Shown: positions 43,133-51,112, counted from the first letter of the stretch. The stretch is DNA of 64,000 bases from Butyricimonas muris (GCF_046365375.1 NZ_JBKEIT010000010.1:62001-126000), one strand, 5' to 3'. Notes: a model not told the origin generated them from the letters alone. Numbers and translations: made by a program.

Positions 43133-43429
43133 ATGGCAAGAGTAGTTAACAAAAATGAAAAAGGGGGAGAAATGTCCCTATTGTTGCTGCGGCAACTGAA
43201 AGAGTACCGGCAGGAGGTTCGGTTGGCGATAGAAACGGCGGCGAACGTGTCGCACAGGTTGATGACCGCCGCGGAAGTTTGCAAGGCGATGGGTATCTCT
43301 GCTAATACTTTGCGCCGTTACGAGAAATTGTTTGCTATCCCCGTGCGGAGAATGGGAAACAAGAAGTTTTACTTCGAGGCAGAGGTAAAGAATAGTATTC
43401 TCGCGGGATTCAGGTGGTGGAAGGAGTAA
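43133..43429 (+). CDS. Small HTH (excisionase/MerR-like) DNA-binding protein
   Basis: 98 aa. A helical N-terminal part (MSLLLLRQLKEYRQEVRLAIETA) is followed by a MerR/HTH_17-like helix-turn-helix (MTAAEVCKAMGISANTLRRY, about 43-62) and a wing (PVRRMGNKKFYFEAEV). It is likely a regulator of the cassette. The ATG at 43133 follows the TTTTCAA array; the earlier in-frame start at 43097 would translate the array. Its 3' end overlaps the holin start. Confidence 0.75.
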   Translation: MARVVNKNEKGGEMSLLLLRQLKEYRQEVRLAIETAANVSHRLMTAAEVCKAMGISANTLRRYEKLFAIPVRRMGNKKFYFEAEVKNSILAGFRWWKE

Positions 43430-43788
43430 AGGGTGTGGTCAGTGCGGTTGGCGAGGTGGTCGACCGCCTGACACTCCCGGCAAGGGAGAAGAAACAACTG
43501 GAAACGGATTTGATGCGTGTTTTCGTGGAGTGGGAACAACGGGTGATAGAAGCCCGGTCGGCAGTTCTGGTAGAGGAAGCCCGGGGTACGTGGTTGCAAC
43601 GATCGTGGCGCCCGATGGTGATGTTAACGTTCGCGGTGATCGTGCTGGTGGGAACATTCGTGAGTTTGCCGATACTTGATGATACCTCCCGATTCTGGGA
43701 TTTGTTGGAGATCGGGTTAGGCGGCTACGTGATGGGGAGAAGCGGGGAGAAAATCGTGCAAGCCTTCACGGGAAAAAAACGCTTCTAA
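43414..43788 (+). CDS. Phage holin (3TM type)
   Basis: 124 aa beginning at GTG 43414 inside the end of the HTH gene, a typical coupled overlap. An amphipathic N-terminal helix (about 1-55) leads into WLQRSWRPMVMLTFAVIVLVG, the hallmark W-R-P-x-x-M of 3TM holins (PF11351), and a second hydrophobic region (LLEIGLGGYVMGRSGEKIV). Holins permeabilise the inner membrane to release endolysin. It is followed by the amidase gene. Confidence 0.8.
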   Translation: MVEGVKGVVSAVGEVVDRLTLPAREKKQLETDLMRVFVEWEQRVIEARSAVLVEEARGTWLQRSWRPMVMLTFAVIVLVGTFVSLPILDDTSRFWDLLEIGLGGYVMGRSGEKIVQAFTGKKRF

Positions 43789-43812
43789 TTTTTGATTTTA
43801 GATTTACGATTT

Positions 43813-44403
43813 ATGAGTTCATTTTCAATTTTCAATTCTCAATTTTCAATTGTCAACCACCGTTTGGTGGGAGACGGGGTGAGTCATCTGGTGTGCGCCA
43901 AAAACACGCGTAAACTTGTAGGGCCGGATATGATTGTATTGCATTACACGGCTGCGGCAGGTAGCGAGGCTGCAGCAATCTATCTGACAAGGCCTGACGT
44001 GAACGCTTCGGCACATCTGGTGATCGGGCGGGAGGGTAAGATTATTCAACTGGTGCCGTTTGACACGGAGGCGTGGCATGCCGGACGGAGTTGGTACGCG
44101 GGGCGTTCGGGACTGAATCGTTATTCCATAGGGATCGAACTGGATAATCTCGGATTATTACGCTGGCGTGAAGGTTTGTTTATTGCCGAGTGTGGACGAA
44201 TCGTTCCGGCAGAGGAAGTTTACACTCATGACTCGGGTGGGAAATTGACTTACTGGCATCGTTACACGAGGGTACAGGCATTGATGAAGGTATGCGAGGT
44301 GTTGGAAGAATATTACCCAATCAAAGACGTGGTGGGACATTCGGCTATCACAACGAGAAAGGTGGACCCGGGACCGGCACTGGAATCTGCGCTGAGGGAA
44401 TGA
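43813..44403 (+). CDS. N-acetylmuramoyl-L-alanine amidase (endolysin-type)
   Basis: 196 aa Amidase_2/PGRP fold. Zinc-ligand and catalytic landmarks: VLHYTAAAG (His), ASAHLVIGREGKIIQLV, AWHAG, SIGIELDN and VVGHSAITTRKVDPGP (His, Asp). It cleaves the peptide from the glycan of peptidoglycan. There is no signal peptide, consistent with release through the holin encoded just upstream. Oddity: with the ATG at 43813 the first residues (FSIFNSQFSIVN) are a translated TTTTCAA repeat; the true start may be a later GTG near 43867. Confidence 0.85.
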   Translation: MSSFSIFNSQFSIVNHRLVGDGVSHLVCAKNTRKLVGPDMIVLHYTAAAGSEAAAIYLTRPDVNASAHLVIGREGKIIQLVPFDTEAWHAGRSWYAGRSGLNRYSIGIELDNLGLLRWREGLFIAECGRIVPAEEVYTHDSGGKLTYWHRYTRVQALMKVCEVLEEYYPIKDVVGHSAITTRKVDPGPALESALRE

Positions 44404-44562
44404 TTTATGATTTTAGATTTTAAATTTTAGATTGAACTCCCTCCCGGCTTCGCCGTACTCCCTCTATAAACAGAGGGAGAGCTGAATTACCTTATATTAT
44501 TTGGTTCGTGAAGTTGAGGGAGGAGTTCATTTTCAATTTTCAACTTTCAATTTTCAATTATT
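44404..44562. repeat. Cassette spacer 3: GATTTTA array, REP-like hairpin, TTTTCAA array
   Basis: The GATTTTA-type array begins at the amidase stop (44402-44433). Then an imperfect long inverted repeat TGAACTCCCTCCC...GGGAGGAGTTCA (44433-44529) encloses a perfect inner hairpin CTCCCTCT/AGAGGGAG (44458-44479), and the TTTTCAA-type array (44529-44560) ends 4 bp before the next ATG. Confidence 0.6.
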
Positions 44563-44564
44563 TT

Positions 44565-45191
44565 ATGGCAGAATTTAATTCTTATTTGTTAGGTAAAGCG
44601 AGAAAATCAGTAGGTAACATCACGTTGTGTTACACGAGGAAGAAGAACATCGCGAAGGCGAAGATATTCTCCCGGAAGGATAACCCGACGCCAGAGGCTT
44701 TGGCACAGCGGGCGAGGATGAAAACGTTAGTACAGCTATCCCAGAGTCTATTGCCGATCGTGCAGAAAGGCTTCGTGGGGATCGGGAAGGGGACGACGTC
44801 GAATGCGTTCGTGGCGTCGAATCAGAAAGCCGTAACGGTGGACGAGAAGAACGTGGCGACAGTAGATTTTGAGAAATTGCTGGTAGCTACCGGGTTGGTG
44901 AATCCGCCGAAGGTAACGGTAATGTACGACGAGGAGAGTAAGAAGTACCAGTTCACGCAGGAAGTACAGGAAGAGGAGGACGGGTACGCTTCCGCGGAGG
45001 ACAAGGTGTATGGTGTATTGTACGAGACGACACGGGGACGGGCGAGACTGGTGGCGTTGAGAGAGCGTGGCGAGAGTGGCAGCACGAGTTGTGCGCTCCC
45101 GGAAGAGTGGGACAACACGAACGTGAAGGTGTATTGTTTTGCCACGTTGAAAAACGGGAAAAGGGCGTCGGACAGCTTACTGATTTCTTGA
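44565..45191 (+). CDS. DUF6266-family protein (second copy)
   Basis: 208 aa from ATG 44565. N-terminal LLGKARKSVGNITLCYTRKKNIAKAK matches the G-x-x-G-N...R pattern of DUF6266 (split: GKARKSVGN, then YTRKKN). A helical middle with ALAQRARMKTLVQLSQSL and a beta-rich C-terminal half containing an acidic loop (EVQEEEDGYASAEDK) follow. It is distantly related to the first gene of the cassette. Function unknown. The frame is open from 44508 but would then translate the TTTTCAA array. Confidence 0.72.
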   Translation: MAEFNSYLLGKARKSVGNITLCYTRKKNIAKAKIFSRKDNPTPEALAQRARMKTLVQLSQSLLPIVQKGFVGIGKGTTSNAFVASNQKAVTVDEKNVATVDFEKLLVATGLVNPPKVTVMYDEESKKYQFTQEVQEEEDGYASAEDKVYGVLYETTRGRARLVALRERGESGSTSCALPEEWDNTNVKVYCFATLKNGKRASDSLLIS

Positions 45192-45284
45192 TTTCTGATT
45201 TTAGATTGGGTGATTTCAGCCGCACGGGGCTTCGCTTTTGGGCGGCTGGAGCCCTTTTGTTTTTAACTTTCAATTTTCAATTGT
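45183..45284. repeat. Cassette spacer 4: GATTTTA array, GC hairpin, TTTTCAA array
   Basis: GATTTCTTGATTTCTGATTT runs from the stop codon of the DUF6266 gene; CAGCCGC/GCGGCTG (about 45218-45247) forms a hairpin with a T-rich tail; the TTTTCAA-type array (45261-45283) ends 1 bp before the small ORF. Confidence 0.55.
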
Positions 45285-45446
45285 ATGGATTATTTTGTGA
45301 TAGGAATGTTTACAACGTTGAGTTTTAACTCGGTGTTGTCGCAGGTGGCAGATCACTTGTTTGCCGGCATGGTTAGTATCGTGGGAGGAATCGTGAGTTC
45401 GATAGCAGTGGCTTGGGTGAAGCGACGATGGAAGAAACGAGAATAG
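45285..45446 (+). CDS. 53-aa small membrane peptide
   Basis: MDYFVIGMFTTLSFNSVLSQ, then a second hydrophobic stretch (MVSIVGGIVSSIAVAWV) and a basic tail KRRWKKRE. It is placed after a holin/amidase pair and preceded by the same type of spacer as the other cassette genes, which argues that it is real. It could be an antiholin or a smalltalk-like peptide; no homology is claimed. The length and basic tail suit a small lysis accessory protein. Confidence 0.6.
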   Translation: MDYFVIGMFTTLSFNSVLSQVADHLFAGMVSIVGGIVSSIAVAWVKRRWKKRE

Positions 45447-45497
45447 TATAATTTTGGAATAACTTGTATAGATACTATGAGATTTGTAATTTTTTTC

Positions 45498-45505
45498 TAA
45501 CTTTG
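45498..45505 (+). promoter_or_regulatory. -7 box upstream of the ECF sigma gene
   Basis: TAACTTTG (perfect TAnnTTTG). GAGGAGG at 45505-45511 follows at once and may serve as an unusual Shine-Dalgarno 11 bp before GTG 45523, so the leader would be very short. Confidence 0.45.
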
Positions 45506-45522
45506 AGGAGGAAAATATCAAA

Positions 45523-46074
45523 GTGTCGTGTATGGATCCTTGCAGGAATGATGATGAGCTTACGGTTTTGTTAACACGTTTTAATCGACGTGATACTTCG
45601 GCTTTTACTTCCGTGTATATGAAATATTTCACGGAACTTCATACTTACGCTAGGCGTCTTTACGCGACTACTTCAATGGAACCGGATGATGTGGTGCAGG
45701 ATGTGTTCTGTAATCTCTGGGAGCGGACGGATATTACTTTTGACAGTTTTTTGAAAATAAAGGCTTTCCTGTTTGTTGCGATCAAAAATGGTTACAGGAA
45801 TTACGTGAATCATTTGGAAGTGGAGCGGAAATATAAAAATGTGGCAGAATTGAATGGCGGTTTTGAGAATGATATCGTGGAAAGTGAACTGGGGGCTTCA
45901 TTGTTGGAATATGTCGAGCGGATTCCTGATCCCGGGGGGAAAGTGATGAAACTTTATCTGTCGGGTTTCGAGGCGGAAGAGATAGCCGAGAAGTTACGGA
46001 TGAGTATTCGTACCGTGTATAACACGAAACACCGGGCTATCGGGATGCTGAAAAGGTTTTTTGCCTTAAAATAG
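45523..46074 (+). CDS. ECF sigma factor (FecI-like, sigma-70 family)
   Basis: 183 aa. Region 2: FTSVYMKYFTELHTYARRLY and PDDVVQDVFCNLWER (about 27-70). Region 4: KVMKLYLSGFEAEEIAEKLRMSIRTVYNTKHRAIGML (about 143-178; split here as IAEKLRMSIRTVYN). It has the length of Bacteroidetes FecI-like sigmas that pair with FecR and STN-type SusC, but no FecR gene is adjacent. The start is GTG 45523 (spaced from GAGGAGG) or ATG 45532. Confidence 0.88.
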   Translation: MSCMDPCRNDDELTVLLTRFNRRDTSAFTSVYMKYFTELHTYARRLYATTSMEPDDVVQDVFCNLWERTDITFDSFLKIKAFLFVAIKNGYRNYVNHLEVERKYKNVAELNGGFENDIVESELGASLLEYVERIPDPGGKVMKLYLSGFEAEEIAEKLRMSIRTVYNTKHRAIGMLKRFFALK

Positions 46075-46098
46075 AGTCTGGGTAAGTTTTATTTCTCC

Positions 46099-46129
46099 TT
46101 GTATAAGTGGAATAAATTTGTTATATTTG
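46099..46129 (+). promoter_or_regulatory. Promoter of the DUF4160/DUF2442 pair
   Basis: TTG (46099-46101), a 20-bp spacer and TATATTTG (46122-46129, perfect TAnnTTTG), 22 bp before ATG 46152. Confidence 0.65.
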
Positions 46130-46151
46130 TGTATAATGAAAATAAGATAGT

Positions 46152-46385
46152 ATGCCGACATTGTTTATATTATTTGGATTGCGTTTCTTTTTTTATTCAA
46201 ACGATCATGAACCGATTCATGTTCATGTGCGTAATGCAGACGGGGAAGCAAGATTTTGTGTGAGTCCGGTATTATTAATAGAAAACAAGGGACTTAAAAA
46301 TAAAGATTTGAATCTTGCGGCAGCGATTATTGAGGAAAATAAAGAGATTATAATAGAACGCTGGAATGAATATTTTAATAAATGA
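46152..46385 (+). CDS. DUF4160-domain protein
   Basis: 77 aa, full-length DUF4160: FGLRFFFYSNDHEPIHVHVRNADGEARFCV (with the family's H-x-PIH-V-H pattern; split here as DHEPIHVHV) and NLAAAIIEENKEIIIERWNEYF. It is almost always found beside DUF2442, as here (the next gene starts 4 bp downstream). The pair is widely listed as toxin-antitoxin-like, but the activity is not established. Confidence 0.88.
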   Translation: MPTLFILFGLRFFFYSNDHEPIHVHVRNADGEARFCVSPVLLIENKGLKNKDLNLAAAIIEENKEIIIERWNEYFNK

Positions 46386-46389
46386 GAAT

Positions 46390-46608
46390 ATGATAAAAGT
46401 TAAGAAAGTTTGGTTGGATAACGAACGCATTTTTATTGAGACGGATAAAGGCGAAGTGAAAAGTCATCCTTTCTCGTGGTTTCCGCGTTTGTTTAAGGCC
46501 ACACCGGAGGAAAGAAGAAAATTTGAGTTGTCCCCTTTTGGAATTCATTGGCCGGAATTAGATGAAGACTTGTGTTTTGAGGGTTTTTTCGAGTTTTCTA
46601 AAATATAG
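46390..46608 (+). CDS. DUF2442-domain protein
   Basis: 72 aa from ATG 46390: VWLDNERIFIETDKGEVKSHPFSWFPRL and PFGIHWPELDEDL, the DUF2442 core (small helix-containing beta fold). It is cotranscribed with DUF4160 from the promoter at 46099 and is the likely binding partner or antitoxin-like member. The frame extends to 46366, overlapping DUF4160; the ATG at 46390 is preferred. Confidence 0.85.
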   Translation: MIKVKKVWLDNERIFIETDKGEVKSHPFSWFPRLFKATPEERRKFELSPFGIHWPELDEDLCFEGFFEFSKI

Positions 46609-46613
46609 TAAGC

Positions 46614-46635
46614 GAGGTGTGTTTTAACACACCTC
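46614..46635. terminator. Hairpin at convergent gene ends
   Basis: GAGGTGTG (46614-46621) pairs with CACACCTC (46628-46635) between the convergent DUF2442 and lepA genes, touching the lepA stop codon. No clear T tract follows. Confidence 0.6.
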
Positions 46636-48423
46636 TTAGTCCAGTTTCAGTACGGCAAGGAATGCTTTCTGCGGCACTTCGACGTTACCGATTTGTTTCA
46701 TTCGCTTCTTTCCTTTTTTCTGTTTTTCCAATAGTTTACGTTTACGGGAGATATCACCACCGTAGCATTTTGCCGTCACGTCCTTGCGAACAGCCTTGAT
46801 TGTTTCGCGAGATATGATCTTCGCTCCAATGGCAGCCTGTATGGCGATATCGAATTGTTGGCGGGGAATCAGTTCTTTCAATTTCTCGCAAATGCGCTTC
46901 CCGAAGGAGTAAGCATTGTCGAAATGGATAAGGGCGGACAGGGCGTCCACGGATTCACCGTTGAGCAGGATATCCAGTTTCACCAGATTTGCCCGACGAT
47001 AACCGATCTGGAAATAGTCGAAAGAGGCGTATCCTTTCGTGATACTTTTCAGTTTGTCGTAGAAGTCGAAGACGATTTCAGCTAGTGGCATCTCGTAATT
47101 CAACTCGATACGATTTCCGGTCAGGTAATGTTGCTTTATCAGTATCCCGCGTTTACCGAGACAAAGCGTCATGATTTGTCCGATATAATCCGTGGGGGTG
47201 ATGATTTGTGCCTTGATATAAGGTTCCTCGATATAATCCAGTACGGTAGGTGACGGCATATCCGAGGGGTTGTGCATCTCGAAGGATTCGCCTTTTGTGG
47301 TGTGGGCGATATACATTACGTTGGGAACCGTGGTGATAACGTTCATGTCGAACTCGCGGTCGAGGCGTTCCTGCACGATTTCCATGTGCAACATGCCCAA
47401 GAATCCGCAACGGAACCCGAAGCCCAAGGCGGCAGAAGATTCCGGCTCAAAGGTTAACGAGGCATCGTTTAATTGCAATTTCTCGATAGAAGTACGCAAG
47501 TCTTCATAATCTTCCGAATCAATGGGATAAATTCCGGCAAAAACCATAGGTTTCACCTCTTCGAATCCCTCGATCGCGGTTTCACACGGGCGACTGACAT
47601 GGGTGATGGTATCACCGACTTTTACTTCGGACGAAGTTTTAATTCCCGAGATAATATATCCCACATCCCCGGTGCATAATTCGTTACGGGGTTCCTGTTC
47701 CAGACGCAATACTCCAATCTCGTCAGCATCGTACTCTTTGGCTGTACTGACAAATTTCACTTTATCACCTTTCTTCAAGCTGCCGTTCATGATCCGGCAA
47801 TAGGTAATAATCCCTCGGAATGAATTGAATTCCGAGTCGAAAACCAGAGCTTGAAGAGGAGCGTCCGGATCTCCCGTGGGAGCCGGAATCCGTTCGACCA
47901 CGGCTTCCAGAATTTTGTCCACACCCAATCCCGTTTTTCCGCTAGCCTCAAGGATATCTTCCCGGTCGCAACCGAGCAATTCCTCGATCTGGTCCTTTAC
48001 CTCTTCGGGCATGGCGTTCGGCATATCCATTTTATTGAGTACCGGGATAATCTCCAGGTTATTGTCGATGGCGAGATAGAGGTTCGATATCGTCTGTGCT
48101 TGAATCCCCTGAGTGGCATCCACGATCAGCAAAGCTCCTTCGCAAGCGGCTATCGAGCGTGAAACCTCGTACGAGAAGTCCACGTGTCCCGGGGTATCAA
48201 TCAAGTTAAGGACGTATTTTTCGCCTTTATAATTGTAGTCCATCTGTATAGCATGGCTCTTGATGGTAATTCCCCGTTCTCGCTCCAAGTCCATATCGTC
48301 AAGCACTTGTGCTTGCAAATCTTTCCCCACGACAGTCCCTGTCGTTTCCAACAAACGGTCGGCAAGAGTACTCTTGCCATGATCAATATGCGCTATGATA
48401 CAGAAATTTCTAATGTTCTTCAT
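46636..48423 (-). CDS. lepA: Elongation factor 4 (LepA GTPase)
   Basis: 595 aa from ATG 48423. GTPase motifs: IAHIDHGKSTLADRL (G1), GITIKSHAIQM (G2), DTPGHVDFSYE (G3) and NKMDMP (G4); LepA-specific C-terminal domain with KCYGGDISRKRKLLEKQKKGKKRMK (split: GGDISRKRKLLEKQK). It back-translocates or remodels stalled ribosomes. The usual length is 595-605. The frame extends 10 codons upstream to 48453. Confidence 0.97.
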   Translation of the reverse strand: MKNIRNFCIIAHIDHGKSTLADRLLETTGTVVGKDLQAQVLDDMDLERERGITIKSHAIQMDYNYKGEKYVLNLIDTPGHVDFSYEVSRSIAACEGALLIVDATQGIQAQTISNLYLAIDNNLEIIPVLNKMDMPNAMPEEVKDQIEELLGCDREDILEASGKTGLGVDKILEAVVERIPAPTGDPDAPLQALVFDSEFNSFRGIITYCRIMNGSLKKGDKVKFVSTAKEYDADEIGVLRLEQEPRNELCTGDVGYIISGIKTSSEVKVGDTITHVSRPCETAIEGFEEVKPMVFAGIYPIDSEDYEDLRTSIEKLQLNDASLTFEPESSAALGFGFRCGFLGMLHMEIVQERLDREFDMNVITTVPNVMYIAHTTKGESFEMHNPSDMPSPTVLDYIEEPYIKAQIITPTDYIGQIMTLCLGKRGILIKQHYLTGNRIELNYEMPLAEIVFDFYDKLKSITKGYASFDYFQIGYRRANLVKLDILLNGESVDALSALIHFDNAYSFGKRICEKLKELIPRQQFDIAIQAAIGAKIISRETIKAVRKDVTAKCYGGDISRKRKLLEKQKKGKKRMKQIGNVEVPQKAFLAVLKLD

Positions 48424-48470
48424 TCGGGTGTAAAACTCTAAATTAGGGTGCAAAGATAGTGATTTTCTTG

Positions 48471-48514
48471 TTATAAAAAAAGAGAGTATCTCGATGACAG
48501 AGATACTCTCTTTG
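48471..48514 (-). terminator. Terminator after pstS
   Basis: GAGAGTATCTC (48482-48492) pairs with GAGATACTCTC (48500-48510); on the minus strand it is followed by a run of seven T. Confidence 0.85.
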
Positions 48515-48537
48515 TGATATGGTATCGTATGGATTTA

Positions 48538-49596
48538 TTATAAAATCGGTTTTCCATTATAGGTAACCGACTTCAGTAATGCTTTCGCGTTTTTCACGGC
48601 TTTGGAGGGAAGCGGGGAGTAGTTTACTTTCGTGGTCATGGATTGTGCTTCCGAATCCAACATCCAATCTAAAAGTTTTAGCGTTTCTTCTGCTTGTGCC
48701 AGACTCCTGTTGGCATAGGCTTGTTCCTTGTACAGGAGAATCCATGTAAAGCAGCTGATCGGGTAAGCATCCGGTGCGGTGGAATTGGTAATCATCGTGC
48801 GGGTGTCGGCGGGCATGTCTCCTTTGGCGGCGGCGGAGATACTTTCCGTGTTCGGGTTGATGAACTTTCCGGCTGCATTTTTCATTTGCGCGAATTGGAT
48901 TTTCATGGCAAAGGCGTACTCGGAACCCACGTAACCGATAGAACCCACGGTCTGGCTGATTACCCCGGCAACACCCGGATTGCCTTTAGCTGCCATTCCT
49001 GCCGGCCATTTCAATGATTTTCCGGTACCGATTTTTTCTGCCCATTCCGGGCTGATTTTGGTCATATAGTCACTGAACACGAAAGTGGTTCCACTACCGT
49101 CTGAGCGATACACGGGACTCATGTCTTTGTCGGGTAAATTTACTCCGGGGTTGATAGCGGCAATGCGGCTGTCGTTCCATTTGGTGATTTTACCCATGTA
49201 AATGTCTGCCACTATCTCTCCGGTTAATTTCAGATTATCTACTCCCGGAAGATTGTAGGCTAACACCACGGCTCCCATACAAGTCGGGATGTGGATCACC
49301 GCGGCGGGCATTTCGCTCATTTCTTTGTCTGAAAGGTAAGCATCCGAACCTCCGAAATCCACGATTTTATCTTTCAGGCTGCGGATACCTCCACCGCTGC
49401 CGATTCCCCCGTAAGTGACGGAATTCCCGGTTTTGTCCTGATAGGTCTTGAATGCTAGGTTGTAGAACGGAAGAGGGAAGGTAGCCCCGGCTCCCGAGAT
49501 AGATACTTTTTTGTTGGGAGTGGTTTCCCCATTCGTCGCGTTGCTGTTGAAAATAACAGCTAACATTAAAATTGTTGTTAGAAATAAGTTTTTCAT
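48538..49596 (-). CDS. pstS: Phosphate ABC transporter substrate-binding protein
   Basis: 352 aa. A signal peptide (MKNLFLTTILMLAVIFNSNA) is followed by the periplasmic phosphate-binding fold: ISGAGATFPLPFYNLAF, YGGIGSGGGI, DFGGSDAYLSD, YRSDGSGTTFVFSDYM and GSIGYVG. It binds phosphate for PstCAB uptake. No pstC, pstA, pstB or phoU is adjacent, so the transporter genes must be elsewhere. It ends in a strong terminator, so it is transcribed alone. Confidence 0.93.
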   Translation of the reverse strand: MKNLFLTTILMLAVIFNSNATNGETTPNKKVSISGAGATFPLPFYNLAFKTYQDKTGNSVTYGGIGSGGGIRSLKDKIVDFGGSDAYLSDKEMSEMPAAVIHIPTCMGAVVLAYNLPGVDNLKLTGEIVADIYMGKITKWNDSRIAAINPGVNLPDKDMSPVYRSDGSGTTFVFSDYMTKISPEWAEKIGTGKSLKWPAGMAAKGNPGVAGVISQTVGSIGYVGSEYAFAMKIQFAQMKNAAGKFINPNTESISAAAKGDMPADTRTMITNSTAPDAYPISCFTWILLYKEQAYANRSLAQAEETLKLLDWMLDSEAQSMTTKVNYSPLPSKAVKNAKALLKSVTYNGKPIL

Positions 49597-49704
49597 TTTC
49601 TATTCATTTAAGTAATCTGTTTTCTATCTTTTTACGACCGCAATTTCCGCTGATATTGTGAATCTTTTGTTACAGCACAGATACTTAATTGTTAAGAATA
49701 TATG

Positions 49705-49856
49705 GGTCCATAAGGTCTATAATGTCTGTAATGTCCATAAGGTCACGGGTGTTCTTCGGACAATATTTATTGACAGCTGAAGCTATTGTAAACAAAGTGC
49801 CCCACAGGGGGCTGTGGACTTTCGACCTTATGGACTTTATAGACCTTATGGACTTA
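49705..49856. mobile_element. 9-mer inverted-pair element (copy iii)
   Basis: The left arm 49705-49744 consists of GTCCATAAG, GTCTATAAT, GTCTGTAAT and GTCCATAAG; the right arm 49824-49856 is the reverse series (GACCTTATG, GACTTTATA, GACCTTATG, GACTTA). The 79-bp core contains CCACAG/CTGTGG. Its right end coincides with the stop codon of the permease gene. Confidence 0.6.
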
Positions 49857-51044
49857 CTTCGTGGTTTCTTGTGGTAAAATCAAGTTAAGTACGACTCCGA
49901 GTAAAGCGGCAAGTCCGATTCCCGACATGGAAAAGTTGCCCCATTGGAAGGCGGCACCGCCGATACCGAAAGTCAGGATGAGGGAAACGACAATCATATT
50001 TCTGGTTTTCGAGAGATCCACTTTGTTTTGGATCAGGTTGCTCATGCCCAGTGAAGCGATAGTGCCGAAAAGCAGTAACATGATACCACCCAGCACGGGG
50101 GCGGGGATGGATTTCAAGAAAGCGCTTATTTTACCGAAAATAGAGAAAATAATACCTGTAACAGCGGCAATCCGGATGACTGCCGGGCTGGTTACTTTCG
50201 TCAAGGAAACGGCGCCTGTTACTTCAGAGTAAGTTGTTACCGGGGGACCGCCGATGAGTCCGGCAAAAACACAGGCAATACCGTCACCCAGCAAGGTGCG
50301 GTGTAACCCGGGATTCTTGATAAAATCTTTGCCCGTGACGCTATTCACGGCGTAGACATCCCCGATATGCTCGATGACGGGAGCGATGGCCACGGGTATC
50401 ATAAACAGAATGGCTTCCCACGAGAAATCCGGGGTTATAAATTGAGGCAAGGAAAACCACGGGGCTTCCTTTACGGGAGTCGTGTTTATGCCATAAAAGA
50501 AAAATGCCACGAGATAGCCCACGATAATCCCGCAAAAAATAGGGATTAGTTTTAAAAGTCCTCTTCCTTTCAAAGAAACAACGACAGCGGTGACGAGAGC
50601 GGTTAGGGCAAGAATCCAATTCTCGCTAGCCATTTTCACGCCGGCTCCGGCGAGAGATAACCCGATCAGAATAATGACCGGACCGATAACAATCGGGGGA
50701 AACAGTCTTTTTATAAAGTCCGTGCCTCGCCATTTGACGAGCAGACTCATGACTCCATATACCGCACCCACGGCAACCATGCCGGAGAGAGCTCCTGCCA
50801 TGCCGTACAATTCCGCGGCTTTTATGATGGGAGCGATAAAAGCGAAACTACTGCCGAGGAAGATAGGTACGATACCTTTGGTCACAAGGTGGAAAAGCAA
50901 TGTCCCGATTCCTGCTGTGAGAAGCGCGGTGGACGGGTCAAGCCCGACAAGTAGAGGAACGAGTACGGTAGAACCGAAAGCGACGAAAAGAAATTGTACG
51001 CCGACAACTCCTTTTTGGAAGGTAGAGAGACGATTTGTTTCCAT
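49854..51044 (-). CDS. Uracil/xanthine permease (NCS2 family)
   Basis: 396 aa from ATG 51044 with about 12-14 membrane helices. NCS2 landmarks are VPLLVGLDPSTALLTAGIGT, PPIVIGPVIILIGLSLAG, IEHIGDVYAVNSVTG and LIGGPPVTTYSEVTGAVSLT (split: GGPPVTTYSEVTGA). UraA-like nucleobase:proton symporter, most likely for uracil. The frame is open from 51095, but the METNRLS start is preferred. The C-terminal codons border the repeat element. Confidence 0.9.
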   Translation of the reverse strand: METNRLSTFQKGVVGVQFLFVAFGSTVLVPLLVGLDPSTALLTAGIGTLLFHLVTKGIVPIFLGSSFAFIAPIIKAAELYGMAGALSGMVAVGAVYGVMSLLVKWRGTDFIKRLFPPIVIGPVIILIGLSLAGAGVKMASENWILALTALVTAVVVSLKGRGLLKLIPIFCGIIVGYLVAFFFYGINTTPVKEAPWFSLPQFITPDFSWEAILFMIPVAIAPVIEHIGDVYAVNSVTGKDFIKNPGLHRTLLGDGIACVFAGLIGGPPVTTYSEVTGAVSLTKVTSPAVIRIAAVTGIIFSIFGKISAFLKSIPAPVLGGIMLLLFGTIASLGMSNLIQNKVDLSKTRNMIVVSLILTFGIGGAAFQWGNFSMSGIGLAALLGVVLNLILPQETTK

Positions 51045-51104
51045 TATGTAGTGTTTAAAACTCAACAAAGGTAAATATTCGACGTCGGTTTTCAAAAAAA
51101 GCCT

Positions 51105-51112
51105 TACTTTTG
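51105..51112 (+). promoter_or_regulatory. -7 box upstream of yicC
   Basis: TACTTTTG (perfect TAnnTTTG), 33 bp before ATG 51145. No clear -33 element. Confidence 0.45.

Noticed and set aside
42440..45446. A complete prophage.
   Set aside because: No integrase, terminase, capsid, portal or tail genes and no flanking att-like repeat were seen; only lysis-type genes are present.
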